From contig JBGQHV010000041.1 of NCBI GenBank assembly GCA_041498155.1, forward strand, positions 1 through 21,249: a stretch of 21,249 nt of DNA, written 5' to 3'. Of this stretch, positions 13,109-21,110 are shown piece by piece. This stretch comes from DASTHG01 sp041498155 (lineage in GTDB: Bacteria > Gemmatimonadota > Gemmatimonadetes > Gemmatimonadales > GWC2-71-9). The translations under genes and the position numbers were made by a program. The notes beneath the pieces were generated by a model. It made no database searches. It was not told the DNA's origin and worked only from the letters and a program-made list of their open reading frames with translations. The stretch's first letter is position 1, and every line of letters starts with the position of its first letter.

Positions 13109-15712
13109 TTACGGGGTCCACCAGTACGTGAACTTGACCATGAAGATGTTGTCGGGACGCGAGCGGGTCAGGCGCGAGATCGACGGGCCGAACCGGAACG
13201 CGCCCGTGTTCTCGACGTCCTCCCGGCTCTGGGTCCACACGAGGTACAGCGTCGAGCCCGGCAGGTACTCCCAGCGCAGCACGGCGTTGCCGCGCAGCGA
13301 CTTGAAGTTGAAGTCGGGGGCGGGCGGCGTGAACGTCGTGCTGTCGAAGCTCGACGTCCCGTCGTTCCAGCGGTTGAAGTCGAAGCTCTTGGGGCGGGCC
13401 AGCGCCTTGTAGTCCGAGTAGGCGCCCGCAGAGATCAACGGCTGGCCGTAGAACTGCAACGAGAGTTTCGGCGTGAACGTCCAGTTGAGCCGGATCGAGG
13501 CGGACAGCTCGTTGGCGGTGAGCCCCGCGAACACGTAGCGATTGCCGAAGGTCAGCGTGGCGGTCGAATCGGCGTACTGGGTCACGTACTGGACCGGCGT
13601 CCGCTCCCAGGAGTATTGCGGGCCGACGCTGAGCGACACGTTGGACGCGGGCCGCAGCGACAGACTGGCGCCGACGTAGGACGAGTAGTCCTGCACGGAC
13701 TGATACGTCCCGGCCGACAGGCTCACGACGACCGCCTTTCGCCCGTCGGTGTTGGCGTACACGTCTACCTGATAGCCCGGCCGGTTGATGGAGAGCGGCC
13801 CGCCGCGCGTGCGGCGATCGTTCATGGTCTGCGGGTTGTAGGCGAGGCTCCAGCCCAACTCGTAGTAGTTGAGCAGCTGGAGGTTGCCGTACTGGAACAC
13901 GCCAGTCCAGGTGACGTCGCCGTCCCAGTCCCAGCTGCGGAACAGCGCGCCGCCGGTATTCGCCGACCGGAACACGCGGCCCGGCTTGGTCCAGCTGTAT
14001 CCGGCCTGCGCGTGCGTGTTGATGATGCCGGAGCGCCAGAGGAAGCCGAGGTCGTTCACGTCGAATCCGGGAGCGATCACACCGATCGCGGAATTGGACG
14101 ACCAATTGCCCTTCTGCTTGTTGAGGTACACGCGGCCCGCCCAGCCGGTGAGGGAGGTGGCCGAGGAATCGAGGTGGAAATTCCGCGCGTCGGGGCGCTG
14201 CATGTATCGCTGGGCATCTTCCTGCAGCGCCGTGATCCGCGTCGCGCTGCCGCGCACGGAGCTCGCGCCCATCCAGCCCGTGACCACCCACGTCTTGCTG
14301 TGATCGAGGAACGTCCAGCCGTCCACACCCACCGCGGTCGACCCGCTCGAGATTTCATCGCGCAGCCGCGGGTCGTCGAAGCGGCGCGCGGCAAGCGTCG
14401 TCATGAGCCCGAGTCCCTGCCGGCCGTCGGGGAACTCCTTCTGCACCCGCGCCACCGTGTAGGAGGCGAGCGGCTCGACTTCGGCGCGGAACCGCGCGCC
14501 GCCGGTGTCGAGCTGGGCGAATTCCCGTGAGGTGAGCGCGGACAGCACACCGACGTTCCAGCTCGAGCCCGCTTTCCCCGTCAGCTTGAGGGCGCCGAGG
14601 ATGTGCGAGCCCGATGGGACATCGAGGTAGTCGGCCGTGGGCAGGCTGCCCTGGGGCGCGCGGCCGATGCGCCGCGTGTAGAAGAAGTCCGGGTCGCCCC
14701 AGTTGAATCCCCAATAGTTGTTCGACCCGCCGCGGCCGAAGTTGAAGATCGACGAGCCCTCGATGAAGAACGGCCGCTTTTCCTGGAAGAACGTCTCCAC
14801 GTCGCTCAGATTCACGACCGCCGGATCGACCTCCACCTGGCCGAAATCCGGATTCACCGTGGCGTTCAGCGTGAGATTCGAGCCGATGCCGAACTTCGCG
14901 TCCACGCCGGCATCCGGCGACAGCGCCGATCCGTCGTGAAACGGGTCGCCGGCGGCGTGTGGGGAGAACTCGGCGCGGGCTCGCGTGTAGGGCAGGATTT
15001 CCATGCGCGGCGGCGGGGTGACGTCGCTGATCCCGACGAGCTCCGGGAACCGCGAAACGAAGCCGCTGCCGTTCTTGGGCGTGTACACGAGATAGTCACG
15101 CTCGTGGCGCCGGGCGATGTCGCGGCCGAAGTTGATGCCCCACACGTATTGCGGCGCCGCGTGGAAGCGGAGCTGCGAGTACGGGATGCGCATTTCGGCG
15201 GTCCAGCCAAGCGAGTCCACCTGCACGTGACCGTCCCACACCCCATCCCACGAATTGTCGTCCCAGTCGTCGTTCAACAAGACGCCGTCGTACAGCGTCC
15301 CCGCCGCGTCCACACCGAAGTACACGCCGCTGCGACGATCGTGGTAGGGATCCAGGTACACGTTGAAGCGGTCGGAATTGGCGTCGTCGTCACGCCGGCC
15401 CAACCGCCCCACGATCGAGTCGGCGTGGGCGTCGTACAGGCGCGCCCCGATGTAGATCGCCGCGTCGTCGTACGCGACGAACACCACGGTGCTCTCCGAG
15501 GGCGCGGTGCCCTCCAAGGGGTCGCGTTGCAGGAACCCGGTCACCCGTTCCGCGGTGCGCCAGATGGGATCATCCAACCGGCCGTCGATGACGAGCGGTT
15601 GCACGGCACGCACGGCGCGGACTTGGGGAACGATCACGAGGGGAGAGTCGGCCGCCAGGGGTGCGACCGATACCGGTGCCACGGACAGCACGAGACAAAG
15701 CATCGTCGTCAT
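13109..15712 (-). CDS. DUF5916 outer-membrane protein with N-terminal CBM9-like domain
   Basis: An 867-residue exported protein. A signal peptide (MTTMLCLVLSVAPVSVAPLA) precedes a carbohydrate-binding family 9-like sandwich beginning PLVIDGRLDDPIW (39-51) with SDRFNVYLDPYHDRRSG and GWTAEMRIPYSQL. The rest is the DUF5916 region, marked by NPDFGQVEVDPAVVNLSDVE and FFQEKRPFFIEGSSIFNFG, followed by alternating hydrophobic/aromatic strands typical of an outer-membrane beta barrel and an aromatic C terminus (FMVKFTYWW). Function is not established; these proteins are common in Bacteroidota, Gemmatimonadota and relatives and are often suspected of binding or importing polymers. It appears monocistronic: a hairpin lies upstream at 15813-15829 and a strong terminator downstream. 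ATG 15712 has no clear Shine-Dalgarno; in-frame M4 is the alternative. Confidence 0.9.
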   Translation of the reverse strand: MTTMLCLVLSVAPVSVAPLAADSPLVIVPQVRAVRAVQPLVIDGRLDDPIWRTAERVTGFLQRDPLEGTAPSESTVVFVAYDDAAIYIGARLYDAHADSIVGRLGRRDDDANSDRFNVYLDPYHDRRSGVYFGVDAAGTLYDGVLLNDDWDDNSWDGVWDGHVQVDSLGWTAEMRIPYSQLRFHAAPQYVWGINFGRDIARRHERDYLVYTPKNGSGFVSRFPELVGISDVTPPPRMEILPYTRARAEFSPHAAGDPFHDGSALSPDAGVDAKFGIGSNLTLNATVNPDFGQVEVDPAVVNLSDVETFFQEKRPFFIEGSSIFNFGRGGSNNYWGFNWGDPDFFYTRRIGRAPQGSLPTADYLDVPSGSHILGALKLTGKAGSSWNVGVLSALTSREFAQLDTGGARFRAEVEPLASYTVARVQKEFPDGRQGLGLMTTLAARRFDDPRLRDEISSGSTAVGVDGWTFLDHSKTWVVTGWMGASSVRGSATRITALQEDAQRYMQRPDARNFHLDSSATSLTGWAGRVYLNKQKGNWSSNSAIGVIAPGFDVNDLGFLWRSGIINTHAQAGYSWTKPGRVFRSANTGGALFRSWDWDGDVTWTGVFQYGNLQLLNYYELGWSLAYNPQTMNDRRTRGGPLSINRPGYQVDVYANTDGRKAVVVSLSAGTYQSVQDYSSYVGASLSLRPASNVSLSVGPQYSWERTPVQYVTQYADSTATLTFGNRYVFAGLTANELSASIRLNWTFTPKLSLQFYGQPLISAGAYSDYKALARPKSFDFNRWNDGTSSFDSTTFTPPAPDFNFKSLRGNAVLRWEYLPGSTLYLVWTQSREDVENTGAFRFGPSISRLTRSRPDNIFMVKFTYWWTP

Positions 15713-15812
15713 ACGCCCGACCGGATTGAGGTGAGAACAGGTGCGACCCGGGGCGCGTGACGGCGCGCGCGAATCGAACCCTTTGACGCCGGTCGGTGAG
15801 GAAAGGTTGCAG

Positions 15813-15829
15813 CGGGCGCGCAGCGCCCG
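15813..15829 (-). terminator. Possible hairpin terminator after the nucleoside-salvage operon
   Basis: CGGGCGC and GCGCCCG form a perfect 7-bp stem with a 3-nt loop, 12 nt after the pnp stop. On the minus strand it is followed only by a short ACCTTTCC, not a true U-tract, so it may be a weak or Rho-assisted terminator or an RNA-stabilising hairpin. The remainder of the gap 15713-15841 shows no clear promoter for the DUF5916 gene. Confidence 0.4.
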
Positions 15830-15841
15830 GTCAGGGACCCG

Positions 15842-16687
15842 TCAGGCGCCTTCCGCCAGGCGGCGCACCACGCCGCGTACGATCGTGGCGAGCGCCTGGC
15901 CGACCACGCGCCCGACCTCGAGAACCTCCTGGTGCGACAGCGCCGTGGGCGAGATGCCCGCCGCCAGATTGGTGATCGAGGAGAATCCGAGGCAGCGCAG
16001 TCCGCGCGCCCGCGCCACGATCACTTCGGGCACGGTGGACATGCCCACGGCGTCGATCCCAAGCCGTTGCAGCATGCGGATTTCCGCGGGCGTTTCGAAG
16101 GAGGGGCCCAGCAGCCCCACATACACGCCCTCTTCCAGCGCGATGCCCGCCTCGCGCGCCGCTTCTCGCGCCAGGGCACGCAGGTCGGCGTCGTAGGGCG
16201 TGCTCATGTCCGGGAACCGCTCCTCGCCCTCCAGCACCGGGCCGATCAGCGGATTGCGGAACATCAGGTTGACGTGGTCGGCGATTAGCATCAGGGTGCC
16301 GGGGCGGAACGTGGGTCGCACCCCCCCCGCGGCGTTCGTCACGATCAACGTGCGAATGCCCAGTCGCGCGAACACCCGGACGGGCAGGCCGGCGACCTCC
16401 GCCGCATGCCCTTCGTAGAGGTGGAACCGGCCGCTTTGCACGAGCACCGGCACTCCCTCGAGCGTCCCGGCGACGAGCTCCCCCTTGTGCCCCACGACCC
16501 CCGGTTGCGGGAAGCCCGGGATGTCGGCGTACGGCACGCGAACCGGACGTTGCACCTCGTCGGCGAGGTGCCCGAGTCCCGAGCCCAACACGATTCCCAC
16601 CTGAGGCTCGCGTCCCTTGATCCGTTGCGCGACCGCCTGGACCGCCGCCTCGATCATCGCCACGCGCCCGTCCCGATTCTCGCTCAC
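15842..16687 (-). CDS. punA: Purine nucleoside phosphorylase (trimeric, inosine/guanosine type)
   Basis: Phosphorolysis of inosine and guanosine to the free base and ribose-1-phosphate in the cytoplasm. The 281 residues carry the low-molecular-mass PNP pattern: IVLGSGLGHLAD (32-43), VQSGRFHLYEGH (83-94), TNAAGGV (117-123), LLGPSFETPAEIRML (192-206) with the purine-contacting Glu202, MSTVPEVIVA (216-225) and SSITNLAAGIS (236-246) with the base-selecting Asn240. The GTG at 16687-16685 overlaps the adenosine deaminase stop (GTGA) and has GGAG 8 nt upstream, so it is coupled to add. It takes the inosine made by the preceding enzyme. Length and motifs are complete. Confidence 0.95.
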   Translation of the reverse strand: MSENRDGRVAMIEAAVQAVAQRIKGREPQVGIVLGSGLGHLADEVQRPVRVPYADIPGFPQPGVVGHKGELVAGTLEGVPVLVQSGRFHLYEGHAAEVAGLPVRVFARLGIRTLIVTNAAGGVRPTFRPGTLMLIADHVNLMFRNPLIGPVLEGEERFPDMSTPYDADLRALAREAAREAGIALEEGVYVGLLGPSFETPAEIRMLQRLGIDAVGMSTVPEVIVARARGLRCLGFSSITNLAAGISPTALSHQEVLEVGRVVGQALATIVRGVVRRLAEGA

Positions 16688-17937
16688 GCCAGTTTCTCCA
16701 GTTCGCTTTGAACCCGCGACACGAGCGCCACCCGCTCGAACTCGGGCAGAAAGGCGCTCTCGAACGTGTTGAGGACGACCCGCGCCAGCTCCTCGCGGGT
16801 GAGCCCGAGCACTGCGTGCGCCGTGAAGTATTCGTCGGTGAGGGTGATGCCGTCGACCAGCCGGCCGTCGGTATTCAGGGTGACCACCACGCCCTGCTGG
16901 AGGTACTTGCGGAACGGATGTTCCGGGAGCGACGCGACAGTATGCGTGTGGACGTTGCTCGTGAGACACATCTCGAGCGGAATGCGGCGCTCGACCACTT
17001 CCTCCAGCAGCCCGGGGTCCTCGGCGAGCCGGGTCCCGTGGCCGATGCGCTGCGCGCCGCACACGTGCAAAGCGTCGCCGATCGACTGGGCGCCATCTCC
17101 CTCGCCCGCGTGACAGGTGCACGCCAGACCGTGCTGGGCGGCGAATTCGAAGGCCGCGCGGTGCTCGTGCGCCGGGTGGCCCCGCTCGGCGCCGGCGAGA
17201 TCGAAGGCGACGATGCCCGCACCGCGATAATCCGCCGCGGCACGCGCCAGCTCCAGCGAGCGGGCGGGCGGCAGCGTGCGGATCCCGCAGACGATGAGAC
17301 CCGCCTTGGTCCCGGTCTCCGCCGTCGCGCGCCGCACGCCAGCCAGCGGCGCCTCGATCGCCTGGCTCAAAGTGAGCGCCGGCTGGTGCAGCAACGGGGA
17401 GTAGCGCGCCTCGACGTAGCGCACGTTCTCGCGGGCGGCGTCCACCACGAATTCGTATGCGATCCGCTCCAGGGCGGCCGCCGTCTGCATCACCGAAAGC
17501 GTGATCGCGTACTTCTCGAGATACTCCTCGAGGCTCTGCGCCGCGGTGACCATCAGGGCGCGGGCCAGACCCTCCGGCGTGTCCGCCGGGAGCCGCACGC
17601 CCTGCGCCCGGGCCAGCTCCAGCATCGTCGCCGGGCGCAGGCAGCCGTCGAGATGCACATGCAGCTCCGCCTTGGGCCAGGCCCGGAGCGCTTCTTTCGA
17701 CAATCGCGGTGGCCCGCGCCGGGCCGTGACGATGACCCGCAGCACCGCGCCGGCCTCGCCGACCGGATCGCTTGCATCGACCGCCCGCCCCACCCCGTCG
17801 GTGACGTACGCGCCGTCACCCGAGAGCAGGTCGGCGAGCGAGCGATCGAGGGCGGCGACCGCGTCGCGCACCGTCGCCCCCCGGGCGACCTCCACCGGCC
17901 GCTCGTTGACGAACACCCGCAGGCCGTTCGCGCTCAT
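16684..17937 (-). CDS. add: Adenosine deaminase with an N-terminal beta-grasp (ThiS/MoaD-like) domain
   Basis: Hydrolytic deamination of adenosine to inosine. In the 417 residues the TIM-barrel part starts near 86: KAELHVHLDG (89-98, zinc H93 and H95), CHAGEG (275-280, H276 and E279), RIGHGT (297-302, H300), SNVHT (327-331) and NTDGR (355-359, zinc Asp357). The second Asp of the classic TDDP motif is Gly here. Residues 1-75 are extra: LRVFVNERPVEVARGATVRD, AYVTDGVGRAVDASD, GAVLRVIVTARRG, a strand-strand-helix-strand pattern of the ubiquitin-like ThiS/MoaD/TGS type, ending in RRG and not the thiocarboxylate-forming GG. Standard bacterial Add is about 340 residues. ATG 17937 overlaps the nucleotidase stop by 4 bp. 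Middle position in the nucleotidase-add-punA operon supports an adenosine-to-inosine role. Confidence 0.92.
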   Translation of the reverse strand: MSANGLRVFVNERPVEVARGATVRDAVAALDRSLADLLSGDGAYVTDGVGRAVDASDPVGEAGAVLRVIVTARRGPPRLSKEALRAWPKAELHVHLDGCLRPATMLELARAQGVRLPADTPEGLARALMVTAAQSLEEYLEKYAITLSVMQTAAALERIAYEFVVDAARENVRYVEARYSPLLHQPALTLSQAIEAPLAGVRRATAETGTKAGLIVCGIRTLPPARSLELARAAADYRGAGIVAFDLAGAERGHPAHEHRAAFEFAAQHGLACTCHAGEGDGAQSIGDALHVCGAQRIGHGTRLAEDPGLLEEVVERRIPLEMCLTSNVHTHTVASLPEHPFRKYLQQGVVVTLNTDGRLVDGITLTDEYFTAHAVLGLTREELARVVLNTFESAFLPEFERVALVSRVQSELEKLA

Positions 17938-20900
17938 CGTCCCTCCCGATGGAATCGCGCGGCGTCGGGCGCGCTCACGGGCTGCGGCAGCACGCCCAGG
18001 TAGGCGATCACGGCGTCCACATCCACCAGACCGGCGTCGACTCGGGGAGCGGCCGTCAGCATCGCGAAGCCGTCACCGCCTTCGGCGAGGAAATCCGGCA
18101 CGGCGATCGTGTAGCCGCGCCGTGCATCGAGCGAGCGGCCGTTCAGCATGCGGATTTTCCGGATACGCTGGCCCTCGGGCTGTGTGGGATCGTACCACAC
18201 CTCGAGTCCGGAGACGTGGGCATGCGGCGTGCCGCCGGCGAGCGCGTGTTCCATCGCCTCACGCAGCACGGCGCCCGAAACGGTGACCCGCACCAGCCGG
18301 TTCTGGAACGGCTGCACCTCGAACAGGGCGCCGTAGCTCACCGGGCCGGCGGGCAGATCGGCTCGGATGCCACCGTTGTTCATGATGGCGACGTCGGCCT
18401 TGCCGATGTTGCGGTACGCGTCCGCCAGGAGACGTCCCAACGGGTATTCATCACCGGACCGCCCCAGCGCAGTGCGCAGCGTCGCCACCGTGCGCGCCGT
18501 GAGACTGTCCACGGCCCGTTCTTCGCGGGCTTCGACCGCGGCGAGCTCACGATCCGGGGTGACCGCGTCGGCCCAGGGCGTCTCGAGCCGGGCGCGGACC
18601 TCCCGGCCTCCCCCACGGCTCGCCGCCCGCACAAAGTCCACCACGGCGATCACCCGACCCGAGCTGCCCGCCTCGACGAGCGGGATGCCGTGCACCACGG
18701 TATCCACCCGCTGGTGCGTGTGACCGGCGAGGATGAGATCCACCGACCCCGAGTCCAGGGCATTCGCGAGATCGAGAATCTCCCCCCGGCACGCGCCCGA
18801 ATCGCACACCTCCCCCGCGTGGGCCAGGACGATGACGAAGTCCGCCGCGGCGCGCGCCGCGGGGAGCACCGCGCGCACCGCCACCGCCAGATCGCCGAAC
18901 GCGAGCCCGGCCACGTTGCGCGGACGGGTCGTCTCCGGCGTCGTCCGGGTCGTGAGTCCGATGACCGCGACCTTCGCACCGCCGCGCGTCACCACCGTCC
19001 ACGGCTCGATCCACCCGGGCGCACGTCCGGTCGAGTCGGCAATGTTGGCGGACACGAACTGATACCGGGCCTCGCCCAGGCGCGCCCGCAGCGTGTCCAC
19101 GCTCCAGTCGAATTCGTGATTGCCGACCGCCGCCGCGTCGATCCCGAACGCGTTGAACGCCGCGATCACGGGGCGCCCGAATTCGAAATTCGAGATCGGG
19201 GTGCCCTGCATCTCGTCGCCCCCGTCGAGACGGACGCTCGTGCAGCCGCAGTCCTTCGCGAGGCTGTCGAGCCAGGTCTTGATCGCCGCCGCCCCACCAA
19301 CCGCCCGGCCCTCCGACCAAGGCCACACCCGCGGCACGAGCGCGCCGTGGAAGTCCGTGATCGCGAGGACGCGCAGCAGGGTGCTGTCGGTCTGGGGCAC
19401 CGGGGGGGGCGGCGGCGCGAACACCGCCCGGGCCACCGAGTCCGCCGGCGGCAGGATCGCCCAGCTCGGCGTGTAGTAGTCCACCGCCTGAACGGCACCG
19501 ACGCGATGAATCTCAGCCATCAAGAGGTCGGCGATGTTCTCCCCGCGGTCGTACACGACGCGGGCACCGCGCAGCATCGCATACCCTCCCCCGCCCGCCG
19601 CCCGGTAGCTGTTCGTCGCCAGGGTGAAGCTGTCGCCCGCGGCGACAGGGCGGCCGTTCACGGCCAGGCCGGCGATGCGCTGCCCCACGGCGCGCGTGAG
19701 GTCGATCCGGTAGCTCGCGCCACTCACCACGTCGAAGTTGTAGCCCGGGACGGCCGCGTCCACGATCGGCTGTCCCGGCGTGTAGGTGCGGTAGTAACTG
19801 GCCGAGTGCTCGAGGTAGTCCTTGAGCTGCCGGCCGGAGATGCGCAGTGCGACGAGAGTGTTTTCGTACGGGTAGATCCCGGCGACGTCCCGCCGCCGGA
19901 TCGTGCCGTCGGGAAGTCCACTCGAGGGATCGAAGTCGGCGGTGGCGGCGAGCTGGGCCCCGACGTGGCGCCGTTGCACCTCGTTGACGAAGTCGAGCAG
20001 CGGCGTGTCTTCGGCGCGGCCGTAGCGCGCGTCGAAGCCGGGGCCGGCGGTGCCGAGCGCCTCACCGGCCCAGGCCCGCGCCCGCTCGTGCGCGTCCGCC
20101 AGGCGCTCGGTGAACCGGGGGACCTCGCCCACCGTCGCAAGCGGGATGAGGTCCCCGCGCACCGTGGCGACGCGCCAGCGCCCTCCCCCGCTCGCCGCCG
20201 TATCCCGCACGAACCACACGTGCACCACTGCGAGGCTCATCGCCCAGTTCTTGGGCTGCACGAAGTGGACGCCGTCGAGCACCGAGTCACGCATCTCCCG
20301 GTGCGTGTGGCCGACGACGACCAGATCCGGCCGCGGCGTCAGGCGGGCCAAGGCCGCCGCGTCGTTCTCCGGCCCCACGCCAGTCGTGTCATAGGAGGAG
20401 GGCTCCCCCATGCCGCTGTGAATCAGGACGACCTTCAGGTCGACCCGCGCCCGGTCCAGCGCCGCGAACGCCGCCGGAGCGGCCGCGGCGATCGGCCGCA
20501 CTCGCACGCGTCCGCCGAGCTGCCGCCGGTCCCAGACCATCACCCCGGGCGTGGTGAAGCCGGTGATCCCGACGCGGACGCCACCGCGCTGGACGACCAT
20601 GGTCGCCGGGAACATCAGAGAATCGCGCGCGCCCATGACGACGTTGGCGCTGACGTAGCGGTACGTGGCGCCGCTGTCGGCGCTCGCCAGCAGGCCGAGT
20701 CCGAAATCGAAGTCATGGTTCCCCGGCGTCGCCGCGTCGTATTGCAGGGCGTTGAGCGCGTCCACCAGCGGATCGGGGTGGCGCCGTTCGACCCGCCCGA
20801 AGTACGCCGCGAATGCGTTGCCCTCCAGCAGATCGCCCGCATCCACCAGGACCACCTGATCGGGATACTGGGCGCGCAGCGTCGCGAGGATCGCGGCGGC

Positions 20901-21059
20901 GCGCGACAGCCCGCCCGGCGCTTCGCGGTCGCGCACGTAGTCCCAGCCGAGCGCCCGGCCGTGCACGTCGGTGGTGGCGACGATCACGATGTGGGCAGTA
21001 TCGGGACTGGCGGGAGGCGGGGTTTGGACGGCGAGGACGAGACCGAGGACGAAGCGCAT
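17934..21059 (-). CDS. Tandem double 5'-nucleotidase / cyclic-nucleotide phosphodiesterase (CpdB-UshA-like fusion)
   Basis: A 1041-residue protein holding two complete copies of the metallophosphoesterase plus 5'-nucleotidase C-domain unit. Module 1 (about 22-545): TTDVHG (29-34), DAGDLLEGN (73-81), GNHDFDFG (113-120), VVGHTHRE (248-255), substrate domain with IYPYENTLVALRISGRQLKD (395-414), resembling CpdB. A Pro-rich linker (549-555) leads to module 2 (about 560-1025): ITDFHG (567-572), LDGGDEMQGT (611-620), VGNHEFDWS (645-653), LAGHTH (777-782), NNGGIRADL (894-902) and FEVQPFQNRLV (913-923), resembling UshA. All dinuclear-metal residues appear intact in both. The N terminus (MRFVLGLVLAVQTPPPAS) is a short signal-like segment, so action outside the cytoplasm is likely. 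Its product nucleosides feed the two downstream enzymes. The first gene of the operon, divergent from arsR. Confidence 0.92.
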   Translation of the reverse strand: MRFVLGLVLAVQTPPPASPDTAHIVIVATTDVHGRALGWDYVRDREAPGGLSRAAAILATLRAQYPDQVVLVDAGDLLEGNAFAAYFGRVERRHPDPLVDALNALQYDAATPGNHDFDFGLGLLASADSGATYRYVSANVVMGARDSLMFPATMVVQRGGVRVGITGFTTPGVMVWDRRQLGGRVRVRPIAAAAPAAFAALDRARVDLKVVLIHSGMGEPSSYDTTGVGPENDAAALARLTPRPDLVVVGHTHREMRDSVLDGVHFVQPKNWAMSLAVVHVWFVRDTAASGGGRWRVATVRGDLIPLATVGEVPRFTERLADAHERARAWAGEALGTAGPGFDARYGRAEDTPLLDFVNEVQRRHVGAQLAATADFDPSSGLPDGTIRRRDVAGIYPYENTLVALRISGRQLKDYLEHSASYYRTYTPGQPIVDAAVPGYNFDVVSGASYRIDLTRAVGQRIAGLAVNGRPVAAGDSFTLATNSYRAAGGGGYAMLRGARVVYDRGENIADLLMAEIHRVGAVQAVDYYTPSWAILPPADSVARAVFAPPPPPVPQTDSTLLRVLAITDFHGALVPRVWPWSEGRAVGGAAAIKTWLDSLAKDCGCTSVRLDGGDEMQGTPISNFEFGRPVIAAFNAFGIDAAAVGNHEFDWSVDTLRARLGEARYQFVSANIADSTGRAPGWIEPWTVVTRGGAKVAVIGLTTRTTPETTRPRNVAGLAFGDLAVAVRAVLPAARAAADFVIVLAHAGEVCDSGACRGEILDLANALDSGSVDLILAGHTHQRVDTVVHGIPLVEAGSSGRVIAVVDFVRAASRGGGREVRARLETPWADAVTPDRELAAVEAREERAVDSLTARTVATLRTALGRSGDEYPLGRLLADAYRNIGKADVAIMNNGGIRADLPAGPVSYGALFEVQPFQNRLVRVTVSGAVLREAMEHALAGGTPHAHVSGLEVWYDPTQPEGQRIRKIRMLNGRSLDARRGYTIAVPDFLAEGGDGFAMLTAAPRVDAGLVDVDAVIAYLGVLPQPVSAPDAARFHREGR

Positions 21060-21072
21060 AGTACGCTGAAAA

Positions 21073-21104
21073 TTGCCAAGGCTTGGGTCGCGGCGCTACC
21101 TTGG
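21073..21104 (+). promoter_or_regulatory. Promoter and palindromic operator candidate for the ArsR-type gene
   Basis: TTGCCA (21073-21078), an 18-nt spacer, and TACCTT (21097-21102) form a plausible sigma-70 promoter whose start would fall at about 21109, 1-2 nt before the ATG at 21111. Within it lies the palindrome CCAAG-G-CTTGG (21076-21086), and its left half also pairs with CCTTGG at 21099-21104. ArsR-family repressors usually bind such dyads over their own promoter. The gap is only 51 bp, so the same site could also control the divergent salvage operon. Confidence 0.4.
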
Positions 21105-21110
21105 ACGCCC

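Noticed and set aside
15765..15800. tRNA T-loop-like sequence (GGTTCGATTC on the minus strand)
   Set aside because: The flanking T-stem does not pair beyond two base pairs, and there is no D-arm, anticodon stem or acceptor stem at the right distances, so it is not a tRNA or a tRNA fragment.
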